Assembly (NCBI GenBank): GCA_000507305.1
Contig: DF239650.1
Coordinates: 62,001-126,000, forward strand
Reading direction: 5' to 3'
Length of the DNA: 64,000 bases
From: Breviolum minutum Mf 1.05b.01
Taxonomy: Eukaryota; Sar; Dinophyceae; Suessiales; Symbiodiniaceae
The translations under genes and the position numbers were made by a program. Shown piece by piece: positions 23,824 to 36,168 of this stretch. Positions within the stretch are counted from its first letter, which is position 1. The number at the start of each line of letters is the position of its first letter. A model generated the notes under the pieces. The model worked only from the letters and a program-made list of their open reading frames with translations. It was not told the origin of the DNA and did no database searches.

Positions 23824-24909
23824 GTGCCCCGCTATCTTCCCTTTGCACTCCAAGTTTTGGCTCAACTTCCAGGAAAACAAACCGATCTTGTTGCTATGAC
23901 GGTTTCGGAATGGCATGGATGCCTCATTTGTCAGCCAGTTCAAAAGAAGCAAATGTTTGGTTGGAAAGCCGGAATACATTTGATATATCCTTTGCTGCTT
24001 TTGCGCAGCTCAAGCCAGATGAGAAATCGTTATTTCATTTAATATAACTACGCGACATCCTTTCGCGACTGCACATTAATTGCGCAATGCTTTGGTCAGC
24101 CTTTCGCGACAGTTGCCTGCACGCATTCGCCAACAGGAAATGCAAAGCAAGCCTTGCTGGGCCAACGATCCACGAGCAGCAGCCTCTATTCTCAAGAGAG
24201 ACTTGACTGTTCTTCGGCATGTGACTTTTAAGCTCTTGTGCCAAACCAACAAGAAATTGTCAATCACTTTGCCAAGACTTGGCATGAACCAATCAATCCA
24301 CATGACCTCTGATACCTACAAGATCCTACTTGACTCATTTCTATGGAGCAAGCATCCTTTTACACATGTTTACACATGTTCTGTTCTCTCCAATCCATCG
24401 TTCTTGCACCCCCAAAATTCAGGAAGCTCCGATCTATGTCAAAGTGTCCAGATTCTCAAAACATTACAACAGAGTCGGTTGGCAAATGCAGTGCATTTAA
24501 GCGCTGTGACCCGGCGCAAAGTTGTACGTGATGGACTTGTCTAGCCATCAACCCAGCATCCAAGATTGAGGACCTGTGCTTTATCGAATGAGTAGTCCGT
24601 AGTCCCTGCTTTTTTGATGGACATTGTTGTTCATCGTGATTCCATCAAATTAGAATTTTGGACTTTCCCAGTCCAACAACATTATCATTTTTTTAATGAG
24701 TTTTTCCACAATGTTTGTTGGTCCCTGCTGTCCAAACCAAGTGGAGACAGTCACCAGTGCCAACGGCCAAGGCTGTATCGTCCACGGAGCTTTGGCATCA
24801 TGCTGTACACCTCCTGGAAGTAGGACAGCAAATGGATCTACAAGCAGATCACATCAACTACGGTGGGGTTATCAATGCTTGCACGAAGGGTCGGATGCCC
24901 AGCATTTAA
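23824..24909 (+). CDS. PPR protein, 5' exons (tentative)
   Basis: Two stretches resemble pentatricopeptide repeats in the same style as the long exons downstream. At 23824 the frame reads LPFALQVLAQLPGKQTDLVA. At about 24775-24909 it reads LWHHAVHLLEVGQQ and then DHINYGGVINACTKG, a recognisable PPR helix pair. A basic frame at 24080-24540 between them, with DTYKILLDSFLW, may be part of the same protein. I infer that these belong to the PPR gene that follows. Splice sites are not resolved. Confidence 0.5.
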
Positions 24910-25129
24910 ACTGTCATGGTACGAAAGATTTTTTTAAAATTTTTTAATATGAATAATTCTAGTTTTCCAGTCTTCAGGTCAGCGTGGAGGCTACGAAGCC
25001 AAAAGCCGAATACACGAGATGAAAGAGGTGCAGAAGTCCAAAGTGCAGGGTTTGATCATACTTGCTCGTAGTGATCACAGTTTTTGCAAAAATAGATAGA
25101 GACTATACTTCAACTGGCCGATATCAGGT

Positions 25130-27580
25130 TTGCAAAAAAAGTTTGCTTCCCTTTTTAAGCAAGACTGCCCAGGAAAAAGCTGGACCTTGGATTATAGCAT
25201 TGGGCCTTGGCCAAAGCATGTTGCAGAAATCTCTTCGAAGCAACACGATTTTGATGAATTCGCTGGTGACCGCCTTGCATGCATCGAGGAATTGGAGAGC
25301 AACTTCAGAATTGTTGATCACCATGTGTCAGCTCGGCATTCCATACAATCATGTCAGTTTTGCAGCAGCTTTTTCGGAAATTTGGGCAACGTCGCTGGGT
25401 TTTCTCCGAAGGATGTCTTCTCTACAGTTACAATTAGATCTGATCGCAAGGAGCAGCTTGCTGAAGATCATGCCCACTCGCCAATGGCAGCAGTCACTGA
25501 CAATTAACGACCGTACACATTCGAATGGTATAGCTCTCAACGCACAGTATATAGCGATTTACACAACCGCGTGTAGGGGAGAGTGGAATTCAGACACAGT
25601 TCGTTGGCCACAAGCCCTGGAGCTTCATACTGCGAGTTTGATTTCGCACAAAGCTTTGACAACTCGTTTGAGGATAATTCCCGATGCTGGCAATTACAAC
25701 ACACTCTTTGCAGAATGGCATTTCTCATCACTATTTCTACACAAAATGGCCGCTGCTGGCATCAAACACGCGCACAGTTACAGCACCTGTTTACAAAGGC
25801 TTCAGGATGGCAGTGAAGATGCATCGAAACAATGGCAATTCGCTTTTGGGGTCCTTGGTTTGATGAACAATGCTCGCGTTGAAAGAGATGTATCTTCTTT
25901 CTTGCTGGTCGCAGGTCTCTCGATCGGGTCTTGGCAGTCTTGGCATGCAAGTATATCCCTTCTGCCACAAATGCTCTGTGGCTAGACAGCAGAGGGCAAA
26001 AACATCAAAAACTATATTCAAAACAGAGATGCTTGGTTTTTGATCTTTTCTTCTCATTCTGCCCGCTCCGGGGCCCCGCGGTGACAAGTAATCCAAATCC
26101 AGGAAAATCATTTGGAGATGAAGTGATTTGGATTTTAGATATTTTTGGCACCTTGACACAAAAGCAGAAAAACAGTATCCAAGAAAAAGCAGCTTCCCAA
26201 AAGCTTCAGGTAATGGACTCGATTATCATGCAGAGTTTCCGACCGTTTGCACGAGTTTCAGCAGGGCCGGAATAGACTCGTGGAGGCATGCGCTGACAGT
26301 CATGCTGTCAACTGAAGATCACCAGGATTTTGTCAATGCCATTTCTTTAGCTTGCAATATGTGTGACAGAATTTCTCATTGGCCAGTTTCTGTAATGTTG
26401 CTGGAAAGATTGGTTGAGACAGACTCAGACGAGCAAAGAATGGATGACGACTTGTCCGTCCCCAAATTTGATACCAAGCTTGGTGTGGATCGCCCCAGAT
26501 TAACTGTGGCTTACAATGCTGCAATCGCTGCATGTCGAAACGAGAATATGGCACTTGCAGAACACCTTCTCACCCAAATGCGAACGGGGAAACTGGAGCC
26601 TAACAGCATCACTTTCGGCACAATGCTTGGTTGCGCATGGCCATGGAAGGAAGCATTGGACTTGTTTGCAACCACGCAAAACCTGAACATTCCTCAAAGT
26701 GAAAGTGCATATACTTCCCTGATGAAAGCATGCCGTTGGCAAGTTGGGCTTTTGATTTGGCACGAGTTTCAATTGGAACGCCACCACCATGGCCATTCGG
26801 ACCATGCGGAATATTCATTTCCAAGCACCAAGATCTTTAGTTCGTTGGTCTCAAGCTTTTGCAGAGACGTACAATGGCAACGAGCATTGGAAATGGCTTC
26901 GCCTCAGCAAAATATTGCCGCAGGTCGCTCTCACTGTTGTCGACTATTTGTCGACTGTTTTGTTTTGGAGTGTTGATGCAAAAACTGATTTTCAAGTGTT
27001 GAGATTACTGTGATCATGTTTAGTGCATGAAAAAAGTCTAAGAAAATCTTTTTGGCAACGAGGCGACGTGGTGCTGCTGAGTGCCTTGATCTCTTGCTGT
27101 GAAAAGGCCAGCGAATGGCAACTTGCATTGCTTCTCTTTGGGACACGTCAGTCAGAGTCAACTGATGGACTATCCGACTGTGAACCAGATGTGGTGCTGT
27201 ACAATGCCATGATCAGCGCCTTAGAAAAATGTGGGCAATGGACTTTGGCACTCGATTTTTTGAACCAGATGCAACTGCAAAGCCTTGTGCCAGATGGAAT
27301 TACCTACTCAGCTGTTATTAGTGCCTGTGAGAAAGGTCTCCAATGGCAAATGGCTTTGAGAATTTTGTCCCTGGCAATTGCACTGTCTAATGAGATTGAT
27401 ACCATCGCCTTCAATTCTGCCATCAGTTCTGTGGAGAAGTGTGGCTTTTGGGAAATTGCTTTGATTCTTTTGCAAGACATGACCCAGTTTTCCTTAGCGG
27501 ATGACATTAGTTTTAACGCTGCCATCGGTGCATGCGAGAAGGGGCAACAAATGCTCGAAACGAGTGCTAGCAAGGCCCCA
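25130..27580 (+). CDS. Pentatricopeptide-repeat (PPR) protein, central exons
   Basis: Three long open stretches (25130-25985, ~26210-26905, 27050-~27560) encode PPR motifs of about 35 residues. Examples are YNAAIAACRNENMALAEHLL, ITFGTMLGCAWPWKEALDLF, YNAMISALEKCGQWTLALDF, YSAVISACEKGLQWQMALRI and FNSAISSVEKCGFWEIALIL. PPR proteins bind single-stranded RNA in plastids or mitochondria, usually to edit, process or stabilise a transcript. The first stretch is the most degenerate. Frame changes between stretches (25985 to 26210, 26905 to 27050) imply introns. In-frame motifs stop after GACEKGQQ near 27554, consistent with an exon end. The N-terminal targeting sequence was not seen. Confidence 0.8.
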
Positions 27581-27664
27581 GAAATAAATGGTCACAAAAA
27601 AGGGCCGCCTGCAGCCAAGTCTGTGATCAGTACTCGTACGATGTATACTGTATGCAACTTATGA

Positions 27665-29190
27665 CCACTTATGACTGGATGAGTGCATTCAAATTGCCAA
27701 GTCCTGTTTGGTTTGTTCATTTGCGAGGCAATGAGAAGGCGAAGCTGCCGGTTTTGTTTCTTCTGCCCCTGGTAAAAATAAGCTCCAAGCCATTCATTTC
27801 AAGATAAACTTCATCAGTGTCTTTGTACATAGTATTTGCAAATGTCACCCAGATGAATTGAGCATTTTATATATGCTATGTGCAGCTGGATCTACTCTTG
27901 GAGGCAATGGAAAACTTGGACCCTTCCAGTGTTGAGACACAGCAGACTGTTGTCTCGGAGATCTTCAGGCACAACACCCATTGCTTCCGAAGCAACATTG
28001 TGGCTTCTATAACTTCTATAGGTTCTCCTCATATTCATTGATCATATCGTTGTTGTCGTGTTTGTGCGGTCACTCGGATCATTAATGGACATCTTCCTTG
28101 CTAGGTCAGCTGCTGCAGATGAGAAATCTCTGACTCTTGGGCTGCTCCTCAAGGCGGAAGAGATGTCGTGGAAGCTGGACCTGTCCAGCGAAGCCCCTGC
28201 GAGGCATATGATGTCACCATTGCCAAACATGGTATCACTGCCGGGAGCCTTGTGACTGCTGCATACGTCTCCAAGAAAAAGCTAACCAGTTGTAACCAGT
28301 TGTAGCGATGCCCACAGGCACCTTCGTTTGCCCGACATGCCAGGAAGAGCAAAACCAACGACATACCTAATATCATCACTCTTAAGTTTGCTTTTTTGGT
28401 TGAATTGAGTTTATGTTTTTTTTGGGTTAGCACATGCAAATACCTAGCACATCAGCGTTGTTTTTTGTACACCACCAATTCAAACCGCCACTTGAATCGT
28501 ACGAAGCAGCCATTTTCAGCAATCAACTAAGACGCCATGTAGGATGGAATGGCCAGGGCCGCATCCATTTCTACGCCCAAGGATAATCTCAGGCAGGATA
28601 ACAAAAGGATCTCTGGAAGTAACAGGGCTTTCTTGCCTTTTCCACATGAAATCTCAGGAAATCTGAGTTTGGAGGTCAAAATTTGCGGATTTTTCTGTCT
28701 TTTACATCTCAGCTGCAAAGCGCAGCTTGCAGGTGGAGGTTTGCTCCGTTCACAGAACCAGAAGAAGCAACAGCTGCTTTGCGCAAAATCGCTTTGAAGC
28801 ATGGTGCGAATGCATCACTGCAGGCAGGGATGCAGGGATGCTAGAAAGCTATTTGAGCCCATCTGAGCCAATCTGAAACTTTTTGTTGAGCCATGTTGAG
28901 CCACAGTTCACATCTTTTCATATCCTTTCATATCTTGTCATATCTTCACTCCTGGCACCATCCTTGCAAGGCCTTGACAAGCGTGTTTCCCGGATGCATG
29001 CAGTCGAGGGTACGATGTGATACGATGTGCAGTGAGTATCAACCTTACAATCTGATCATGTGACCATGCAGCTCAAAGTCGTCAGGAAGTTCGACGAAGC
29101 CCATATATCCAATGAAACGTCAAATGAGTTGTGTTGATGGTCTCAGTTGAAGAATTGAATCATCTTGAATCCACTAGGTGAACACGGTGA
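27665..29190 (+). other. Interval between PPR exon blocks with possible small exons
   Basis: Possible exons by composition are ~27890-27995 (LDLLLEAMENLDPSSVETQQ), ~28103-28230 (ADEKSLTLGLLLKAEEMSW) and ~28757-28826 (EPEEATAALRKIALKHGANA, between a CACAG acceptor and CTGCAG). None is a PPR motif and I cannot assign a family. They may be exons of the PPR gene or of another gene. The remainder is AT-rich intron-like sequence. Confidence 0.3.
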
Positions 29191-29206
29191 ACACTGGGTT
29201 CTTTCT

Positions 29207-30973
29207 TTGCAGATCTGTTGTTTTGCAATTCATCCAAGGAGTGAGAGCCATGTAGAAGTGAACACCATCCACTACAATGTGGTTGTTTCCGCTTGCAGAA
29301 AAGAATCCTTTTGGCCATTGTCCTTGGACTTGGTTACTGGTGTTGCAGGAATGCGTTCCTTGACTCTGGAGCCAAGCATAGTGAGCTTCAACTCTGTTGC
29401 AGCTGGATCTTGGTTGCTGTCACTTCAACTCCTTTGCCAGTCACGCCAGAGAATGTTGAGATCGACGGCTGTGTCTTACAATTCAGCTTGTAATGCCATC
29501 AGTGAGGTGCAGACTGATAAGTTTGCGAGTGGGAGCAAACAATGGCCTTGGGCCCTGCAGGTTTTTTCAGAAATGTCGCAAGAATCCATTTCATCAGATC
29601 AAGTTGGCCTTACAGCTGCGATGAAGGCAGTAGGTTTGAATTCCAGTCCGAGCGATCCGCATTCATGGCAAATTGTGTTGACAGCTATCGAAGCAGATGG
29701 ACACTGTGATGTTGTATCTTTCACCACGGCAATCACAATTTGTGGAGCAGCAAAGCTGTGGCAAGTTGCATTGAGCCTTCTCCAGCATATGTCAGGTATT
29801 GGCAATCTGGTCCCGAACAGAATTACTTTTGGCGCAGCCATCAGTGCTTGTGAAAAAGCATCACAATGGACTTGGGCTTTGCAACTCTTAGACACAATTC
29901 AGAATGCTGAAAGCTTTCAGCCCAACGAAATCATCCTCAGTGCTGTGATCAGCGCCTGTGAGAAATCAAGTCGCTGGGAAATCGCACTGTCTTTACTTTT
30001 ATCTCTGGGCACACTTGATTTAGAAATGACTTCGGAAAGTTACAATCCTGTGATTGCAGCATCTGCCACTTCCAATTGGCAACTTGCCTGTGAGCTCTTC
30101 ACTCAAATTCCTGCGATGCGACTGAGCCCAGATTCGTTCAGTTATGCAGCAATGATGAAAGCATTTGCCCAAGGCAGCAAGTGGCAAGCTGCATTGCTGC
30201 AATTGCTCTTTCTCCATTCAAGCGATTGGAAGAATTGGAAGAATGGAAATGATGGAAATGATGGAAAGTCCAAATCTTCAGTGATTTGTGAATCACAAGA
30301 ATTCAGTCGGGAAATGTTCTGGAATTCTGCTATGAATGCTTGTTTGCGGGGTACTCAGTGGCAGATCGCCTTGGACATTTTCAACACGATGTTTGAATCT
30401 GAGACTTTCACCGAGGCCAGTTTTAATGCGGCCATTTCTGCATGTGCACAGGGCTCAAATTGGCAAGTTGCTATGAATTTGTTGCATTTACTTTATATCC
30501 GAGGGGTAGTACCGAGTGTTGTTAGTTACAGTGCTGCAATCACCTCATGCGGTGAATGGGGAAGAGCCTTGGAGTTAATGGAGGAAATGCGCCGCAATGA
30601 GGTTCTTCCAAACGTTGTTACATACAATTCAATCATCAATGTATGTGAGAAGGGCTTGCAATGGCAACTAGCCCTGCAGATTTTCTCTGAGGTGAAGGAG
30701 AAAAATGAGAAAATCTCAGTAGACCTTATTCTGTACAGTTCTGTGATATCTGCTTGTGGCACTGCTAGTGCCTGGTTGATTGCCTTACATCTTTTTCACG
30801 AGAGCCAAGCTTTGGACGAAAGGATGATGGACGCCGAAGCTATGGAAGTTGCAACAGTGGCAGCCATCACAGCATGTGAACGAGGCTGTCAGTGGCAATT
30901 TGCATTACAGCTTTTGCATACCATGCTTCGGATGAAGCTCGATGATTCGATGAGCAGCTTGGCTTGTGAAAGG
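29207..30973 (+). CDS. PPR protein, long uninterrupted exon
   Basis: An open frame of about 590 codons is built almost wholly of PPR motifs. Examples are FGAAISACEKASQWTWALQL, LSAVISACEKSSRWEIALSL, YAAMMKAFAQGSKWQAALLQ, FNAAISACAQGSNWQVAMNL, YNSIINVCEKGLQWQLALQI and AAITACERGCQWQFALQLL. The Trp-Gln/Glu pair before ALxLL is kept in most repeats. A short non-repeat insert (WKNWKNGNDGNDGK) splits two motifs near 30230. The exon probably begins after TTTGCAG at 29206 and ends near SLACE. The upstream exons stop with a partial motif and this one begins mid-motif, so one continuous gene is likely, but two adjacent PPR genes cannot be excluded. Confidence 0.85.
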
Positions 30974-31189
30974 CATGTGCGGCAAATGTCGTGTCATTAC
31001 ATTTGAACAATATCATATTACTGTATCTCATAAAATTTAAATGATTAACATTAGATTATATTAAATTAATGTACATACACTTCATCAAACATGTTTGCAA
31101 AACATAAGAACATCGTTCTCGCTTCTGGCATTTTTTGACTATTAGTATTTGTCTTTTCCATTTGATTGTTGTCTTCATTTTGCGAGGTT

Positions 31190-31640
31190 GCAAGGCCGCA
31201 ACTTCTGCAGTTGGTGCCTGTGAAAATTGCGGAGAATGGGAGATGGCCTTGGCCATCTTTCGTTCGATGTTGATAAATGGACCAGAACCGGATGCTTTCA
31301 CGTGTAGTGCTACAATCAGTGCCTGTAAAACTGCTGGCATGTGGCAATTGGCCCTGACCCTCCTCAACAACATGTCGCACTGTTATTTAGAAGCAAACGG
31401 GATTTGTTTCAGTGCAGCTATCAGCGCTTGCCGTGTTCCTGGCGAATGGCAACTTGCCTGTCACTTGCTTCAGCAGATCTCCTTGCGCTTATTGTTGTGT
31501 GATGACATCTCCTGTACAGCTGCTATTGGCACATGTGGACAGTCTAGCCAATGGCAACATGCATTGGATTTGGTACCACATTTTTTGACAGAATTCACCT
31601 TTGGCGCTGCAATTGGTGCATGTGTCAAGGGGCAAACTGC
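31190..31640 (+). CDS. PPR protein, 3' exon
   Basis: Further PPR motifs follow an intron of about 200 bases: SAVGACENCGEWEMALAIF, CSATISACKTAGMWQLALTL, FSAAISACRVPGEWQLACHL, CTAAIGTCGQSSQWQHALDL and a last partial FGAAIGACVKGQ. The frame then runs to a stop at 31671 through a non-repeat tail, which may be intron read-through. No further PPR motif occurs downstream, so this is the end of the repeat array in the window. Confidence 0.78.
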
Positions 31641-31671
31641 GATCCAAGAAAAGATCCAAAGCATTTTTTGA

Positions 31672-32117
31672 TTTTTTAAGACCTACTTTGCTTTGAAGAT
31701 GTATATTGCTCATTGACTCATTACAATGATGATAGATGCTCCCTGTTGTATGCATGTATTGTGTCTTTCTGTCTCTTCATGAATTCAATGAAACACGATG
31801 CAACTTGAATCTTGAAACTTTGAATCAAATCGTTTGATTTTTCCAGGCCACGGATTTGCTGGGCATCCAAATTTATCGTTCATTGCTCCAGTCGGGCTCT
31901 GATCCAGACCTGCCATACCTGACACTTAGCATTTGGAGCTGCTGAGCTGCGCCAAGGTGGGGTCGGTGCCACACCGCGCCACGACTGCGCGAACCCTTGG
32001 CGCCTTTGCAGCCCGACAGGCCACTCTTGGAAGCTCACCGAAGGATGACGAGTAACTACTGCATGAGTATAGCAAATTAATTTTATACTAATATTACTAC
32101 TGCTGCTGCTGCTGCTC

Positions 32118-32157
<40 letters not shown>

Positions 32158-32700
32158 TATCAGTCTATACTATTTTGCAATAAGCTGATTCCTGCAAAAA
32201 GTTGCATGATTACATTGTATTCTGATTTGAAGTTCAGTCTTATAGATCTGAATACCTGTTTTTAATTCCGACTTTGGGATTTTGCATGACTGCATGTTTT
32301 GCTTTGATTGTTTTGCTAGGTCGCTGGCCCATCAAGGTGATGTGCTATGGATCAAACCAGTTCGACGCTTATGGACGCATCTTGAATGATGTGAGATCGC
32401 CATATTTTGCAAGCAACTATACATGACTTTTTGACATTGATGAAATTTATAGAACAAACTGCTTGTAAAATCATTTTGTCCTTTGAATTCACTTGGCATA
32501 TGTTTTTGGAATGTTTTTTTGGACTAGACTCTTAGACGCATCTCATCACTCCCCATTTTTCATCGTCATCAGGTGCGCATACCCGATGTGCAACCCTTGG
32601 TGGAAAGGCAGCATCAACAGCTTTTGCAGGCACTAGTAGTGATGGATTAGTGATTGCTGCCACAATACAGATTGCAGTAAATTGTTGCCTCCATGCGGCC
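31672..32700. other. Intergenic stretch with trinucleotide repeat
   Basis: No coding frame is convincing. A (CTG)n/(CTA)n microsatellite runs from about 32098 to 32160. A GATCCAGACC decamer like those near 3 kb occurs once, near 31901. This gap separates the PPR gene from the Sfi1-like gene. Confidence 0.5.
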
Positions 32701-32729
32701 ATTCCTTCCTGCTTTAGGCTGCTTGGACT

Positions 32730-35352
32730 TCCTTCAAGCAGCATTGGGAACGACGCTGGCTGACAAAGCAACATCATGTGCTCAAGAGTACCAAGACTTG
32801 GCTGAAAAAGATGCTGGAAGCGTGGATCGTCGAGGCCCTGATTACGGCTGGAAACAAGGTCAACTGCAGCACGACCGTGTCTTGCATGCCTTGCACAGGT
32901 GAGAAAGACTCATGAGGTTTTGCGCGATGAGCACTTTCAAAGGAAGCTGCGCTCTATAAATTCATGGAAGGCCCGAAGTGATCCAAAACCTATGAAAGTC
33001 TCAGTGCTCAAGACGTGGCATATTGTAGCATGACTTCCAACAAAACTGTGCATAAACTGTGCTGCTTCCCACTACTCTGCCACTGCTTCTTTTCATTTTC
33101 TCATATTTTCTCCACATTTTTCAATGTCTTCAGGCAGCTGTTGCGAGACGTCGAAGTCTGAGAGAGTGCGGATTAAAGGTTCTCAACTCAGATCAGCCAA
33201 TTGCTCAAACCTTGCCATGGAAAACCATGAAGAAATGCAACAAAAACACAGCGAAACGTGAAACAGAAGATGACTTTGGGGCATCCAAATTGTTTGCATT
33301 CCTTTCATGACATGGAAAGTAAGGTGGTCAATCTGAGAAGACATCAAACCGTGGCATGGGCAATTCGGCACTGGTTGAGTAGGCATGGGCCCTCAGTCTT
33401 TTGTTGCAGGACTTATGATCAGGATCTAGCACTAGCACCATTTCTTGAATACCAAATGATATTCGATAGATTTGATATCAGTTCTTAGATGCAAGACTGA
33501 CATCGACAGATAATACAAAATTGATCCAAATTCGGTTTGATCTATCTCGGGCATTGAGTTTTAGTGAGTGACTGCAACGAGTTTCTTCCTGCTACGCTGA
33601 AAGGTGTTCTACAGCTGAGCCACACCACGATCTCCGTGAGCCTGTTGAGTCGATGCGAGACTTCGACGTGTTGCTGGCTTCGGTCGCTTATGGTAGACGA
33701 TGCTGCAGAAGGCCCTTCGGTATCCTTCCGTCGCTGATTGGGCAGGTCAAATCTTAATGAGTAAATGCTGTTAACAATGTTGTTTTCATGTTATTTCTAC
33801 AACCAAACGAGGCTGTGAGGTTGTGAGGTAGAACTTTTCACTGGCATGGCTTTAGAGTCTGTGTTTTGTAGGGCCATGAATGCTTGGCGGCTGGCAGTGC
33901 AATGGGAAGCCTGAAGCTGAATTCATGGGAACTGCACATCGATTGAATATTGATCTACTTTTGATTCAAAGATAATGAACATGATCAGGATGTTTGATTT
34001 TTACTGTCAAACTATCAATAATCTGCAGCTTTGGATGAGGCTCTTGCTTCAAGGCTGCACAGAAGTTCTGGTCTTCGGCTTCAGTCTGCTGTTTTTCAGG
34101 TGAGGATCTTGAACGCCATGTCTTTGTGCGTCACGACCCACAACATGAGATCTTCATGCATTCTTGGGTCATCCCATCGTCCGCTCAGAATCTTGGTATG
34201 GGAGGGTGTGGAAGCTTTCATTCCAAATACATTGAAGTCATTTGAAATCCTATTGAATAGTTTCGGTTGCATGCAACATCTTGCTTCAGGTTTGGGTGGA
34301 CCAGTGGCATCAAGACAGAAAGGCCATGCTTGCCGGCTCGACTTTGATCGCAGGCTTGCCCGGAATGTTCACATCTCACCAGGAAGCGGCCTTGCTGCGG
34401 CGCGCAGAGCACTTCTCTCGACGACAACGACTTGAAGCTGGTGTCGACGCCTTTCGCTGGAATGCTGCTAGATCTGAAATTGAACCGTGACAACATGGGA
34501 CATGATGGACATGGAGATTAAATGATGAGTTGTTTGCGTTGGTACTGAGAGCTCCCAGGAATCGAAATACTGAAAGTCTTTTCAATTTGACAGCGGATCT
34601 ATTTCTTGACGATCGGCAGTTGCTCTGTCAAGATCAACAGTAGCCAACAAGACATGCAGTTTTTACATTCAACCGTAGCGTTGTGCTGGTTTTGACGCAA
34701 TCTTGACACACGAGCGACTCAGAAGAGCTGAAACCAAGCTGGACCAAGATGTGTCGCATCAGTCGTCTTTTCCCAATTTTCCCAATGTTTTTTCAGGCCC
34801 AGATCTAGAAATTGGCATCACCCATGAAGACCAAACAATTTGTGTGGGTACATATCACAGTCACATCAGATGAAATCATGTTTGAAGCAGTGAAAGATTT
34901 TGTGTGCCAATTTCATCCAGTCTCAAGGTTGTTCTCTCTGCCCGGGCAAGAACGTTGCGGGAGGCCAGTTTGCAGTATATTTTGAGTTGTGAACTCCAAA
35001 ATGTGTTTCGAACTGTCACAATTTTTACAGTGTATCAAATTTGCATTTCTTTGCCATTTTATTTTGGTATTGCGTGTAGTACATTGTACCAACATGTCTT
35101 TGTAAATGGCATGTCTCATGTCTGGTGTCGCCATGAGTGACGATGACGAGTACCGACCAGGCCCAATCCCGACTGGAAGAAAGTTTACGATTCAGACAGC
35201 GGCAGACTTTGGAGGCACCTAATTCGATGATTCCGGTGGTATGATTCCAATGGTCCACCGAAGCAGTCTGGTGACTCAGGATTGCTGGTCTGCCATGTTG
35301 AGATACTCAAAGCAGAGGAAATTGATGAAGTTGTGCCCCGCGGCGTGGAGTT
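32730..35352 (+). CDS. Sfi1-like repeat protein, 5' exons (diverged cassette)
   Basis: Small exons encode Trp-containing basic helices like the Sfi1 repeats that bind centrin along contractile or basal-body fibres. In order: WLKKMLEAWIVEAL (~32790-32862), AAVARRRSLRECGLK (~33136-33178), LRRHQTVAWAIRHWLSRHG (~33310-33400), AMNAWRLAVQWE (~33873-33910), ASRLHRSSGLRLQSAVFQ (~34030-34100), VWVDQWHQDRKAMLAG with HFSRRQRLEAGVDAFRWNA (~34290-34490), and CWSAMLRYSKQRKLMKLCPA (~35283-35345). The exons with ASRLHRS and VWVDQW join to AVFQVWVDQWH. The first exons and the start codon are not identified. This order matches the cassettes downstream, so I infer one gene. Confidence 0.6.
33870..34320. repeat. 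Partial cassette copy R0 (exons j-l region)
   Basis: 33870-33935 and 34021-34320 are nearly identical to 39921-39975 and 40067-40365, including intron bases and the exon-k donor TTTCAG|GTGAGG. After the RAK/RKA codons at about 34320 the sequences diverge. This marks the upstream edge of the recently duplicated family. Confidence 0.85.
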
Positions 35353-36168
35353 TTGGATTCAATAATACGTCAATTTGTGATTCATTTATTCAGTTTCATT
35401 CATTTGGGATCAGCAGGCCAATCAAAATATTTCTAATTGCCACAGCTTGCATATCACTTTGTACTACATGGATTGTGTAAAGGCATTCACATGCAGAGTC
35501 CGGACCGTATCCTGACATGGTGACAGTTAAACTCTATGGGTACTGAGTTATTGCACCGTTCAATTGCAATGTCGATCCCTTTTGCTACCCTATTGATTTC
35601 TTTGCGCCCTTCACGAAACTCAGTGAATGTCAAGCACTAAGCCACTAAGCAGCTTTAATTAGCCTTAGCTATACAACATGCATCAGTTTTTTCACACGAT
35701 TTCTGTGCATCAGTTTGTCCGATGTTCTTCATGGAAATCATGATGTTATTTTCGAATCCATCTGCGATCATTGCTCTTTATCTGAATTTGCTGGATTTAG
35801 GCCTTGCTTGTTTGGCCCCCCTTGTGAATAGTTGATATATTCTGACAGAAAAAGCTTACAGCATATCTGGTGAAAAGCTGCCACCTGTCATGCATAGAAA
35901 ATACAAAGAGCAAGAGCAAGTAAAAAATAAGAAGTGCAGAGAAATGTGATCTCCAGCGGAGAGCCTTAGAACATGTCTTGACCTCATACCTTACAATCTC
36001 CATACAATCTCCACTCAATAGACGAGCCATGGCTCTGCCGAGAGGCAATTTTCAGTCCGATTCTGGCGGCAAAGGACTCAAGACATCCCATACATCGAAG
36101 AATCATAGGAGACATCATGAGAAGTCTAAGAGATTGAATTCTGGCAAGCTCATCACCGGTGATATCAG

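Noticed and set aside
36000..36168. Relict dinoflagellate spliced leader upstream of the intronless ORF
   Set aside because: Only scattered partial matches (GAGCCATGGCT, GGACTCAAG) are present, which is not enough to call a relict leader.
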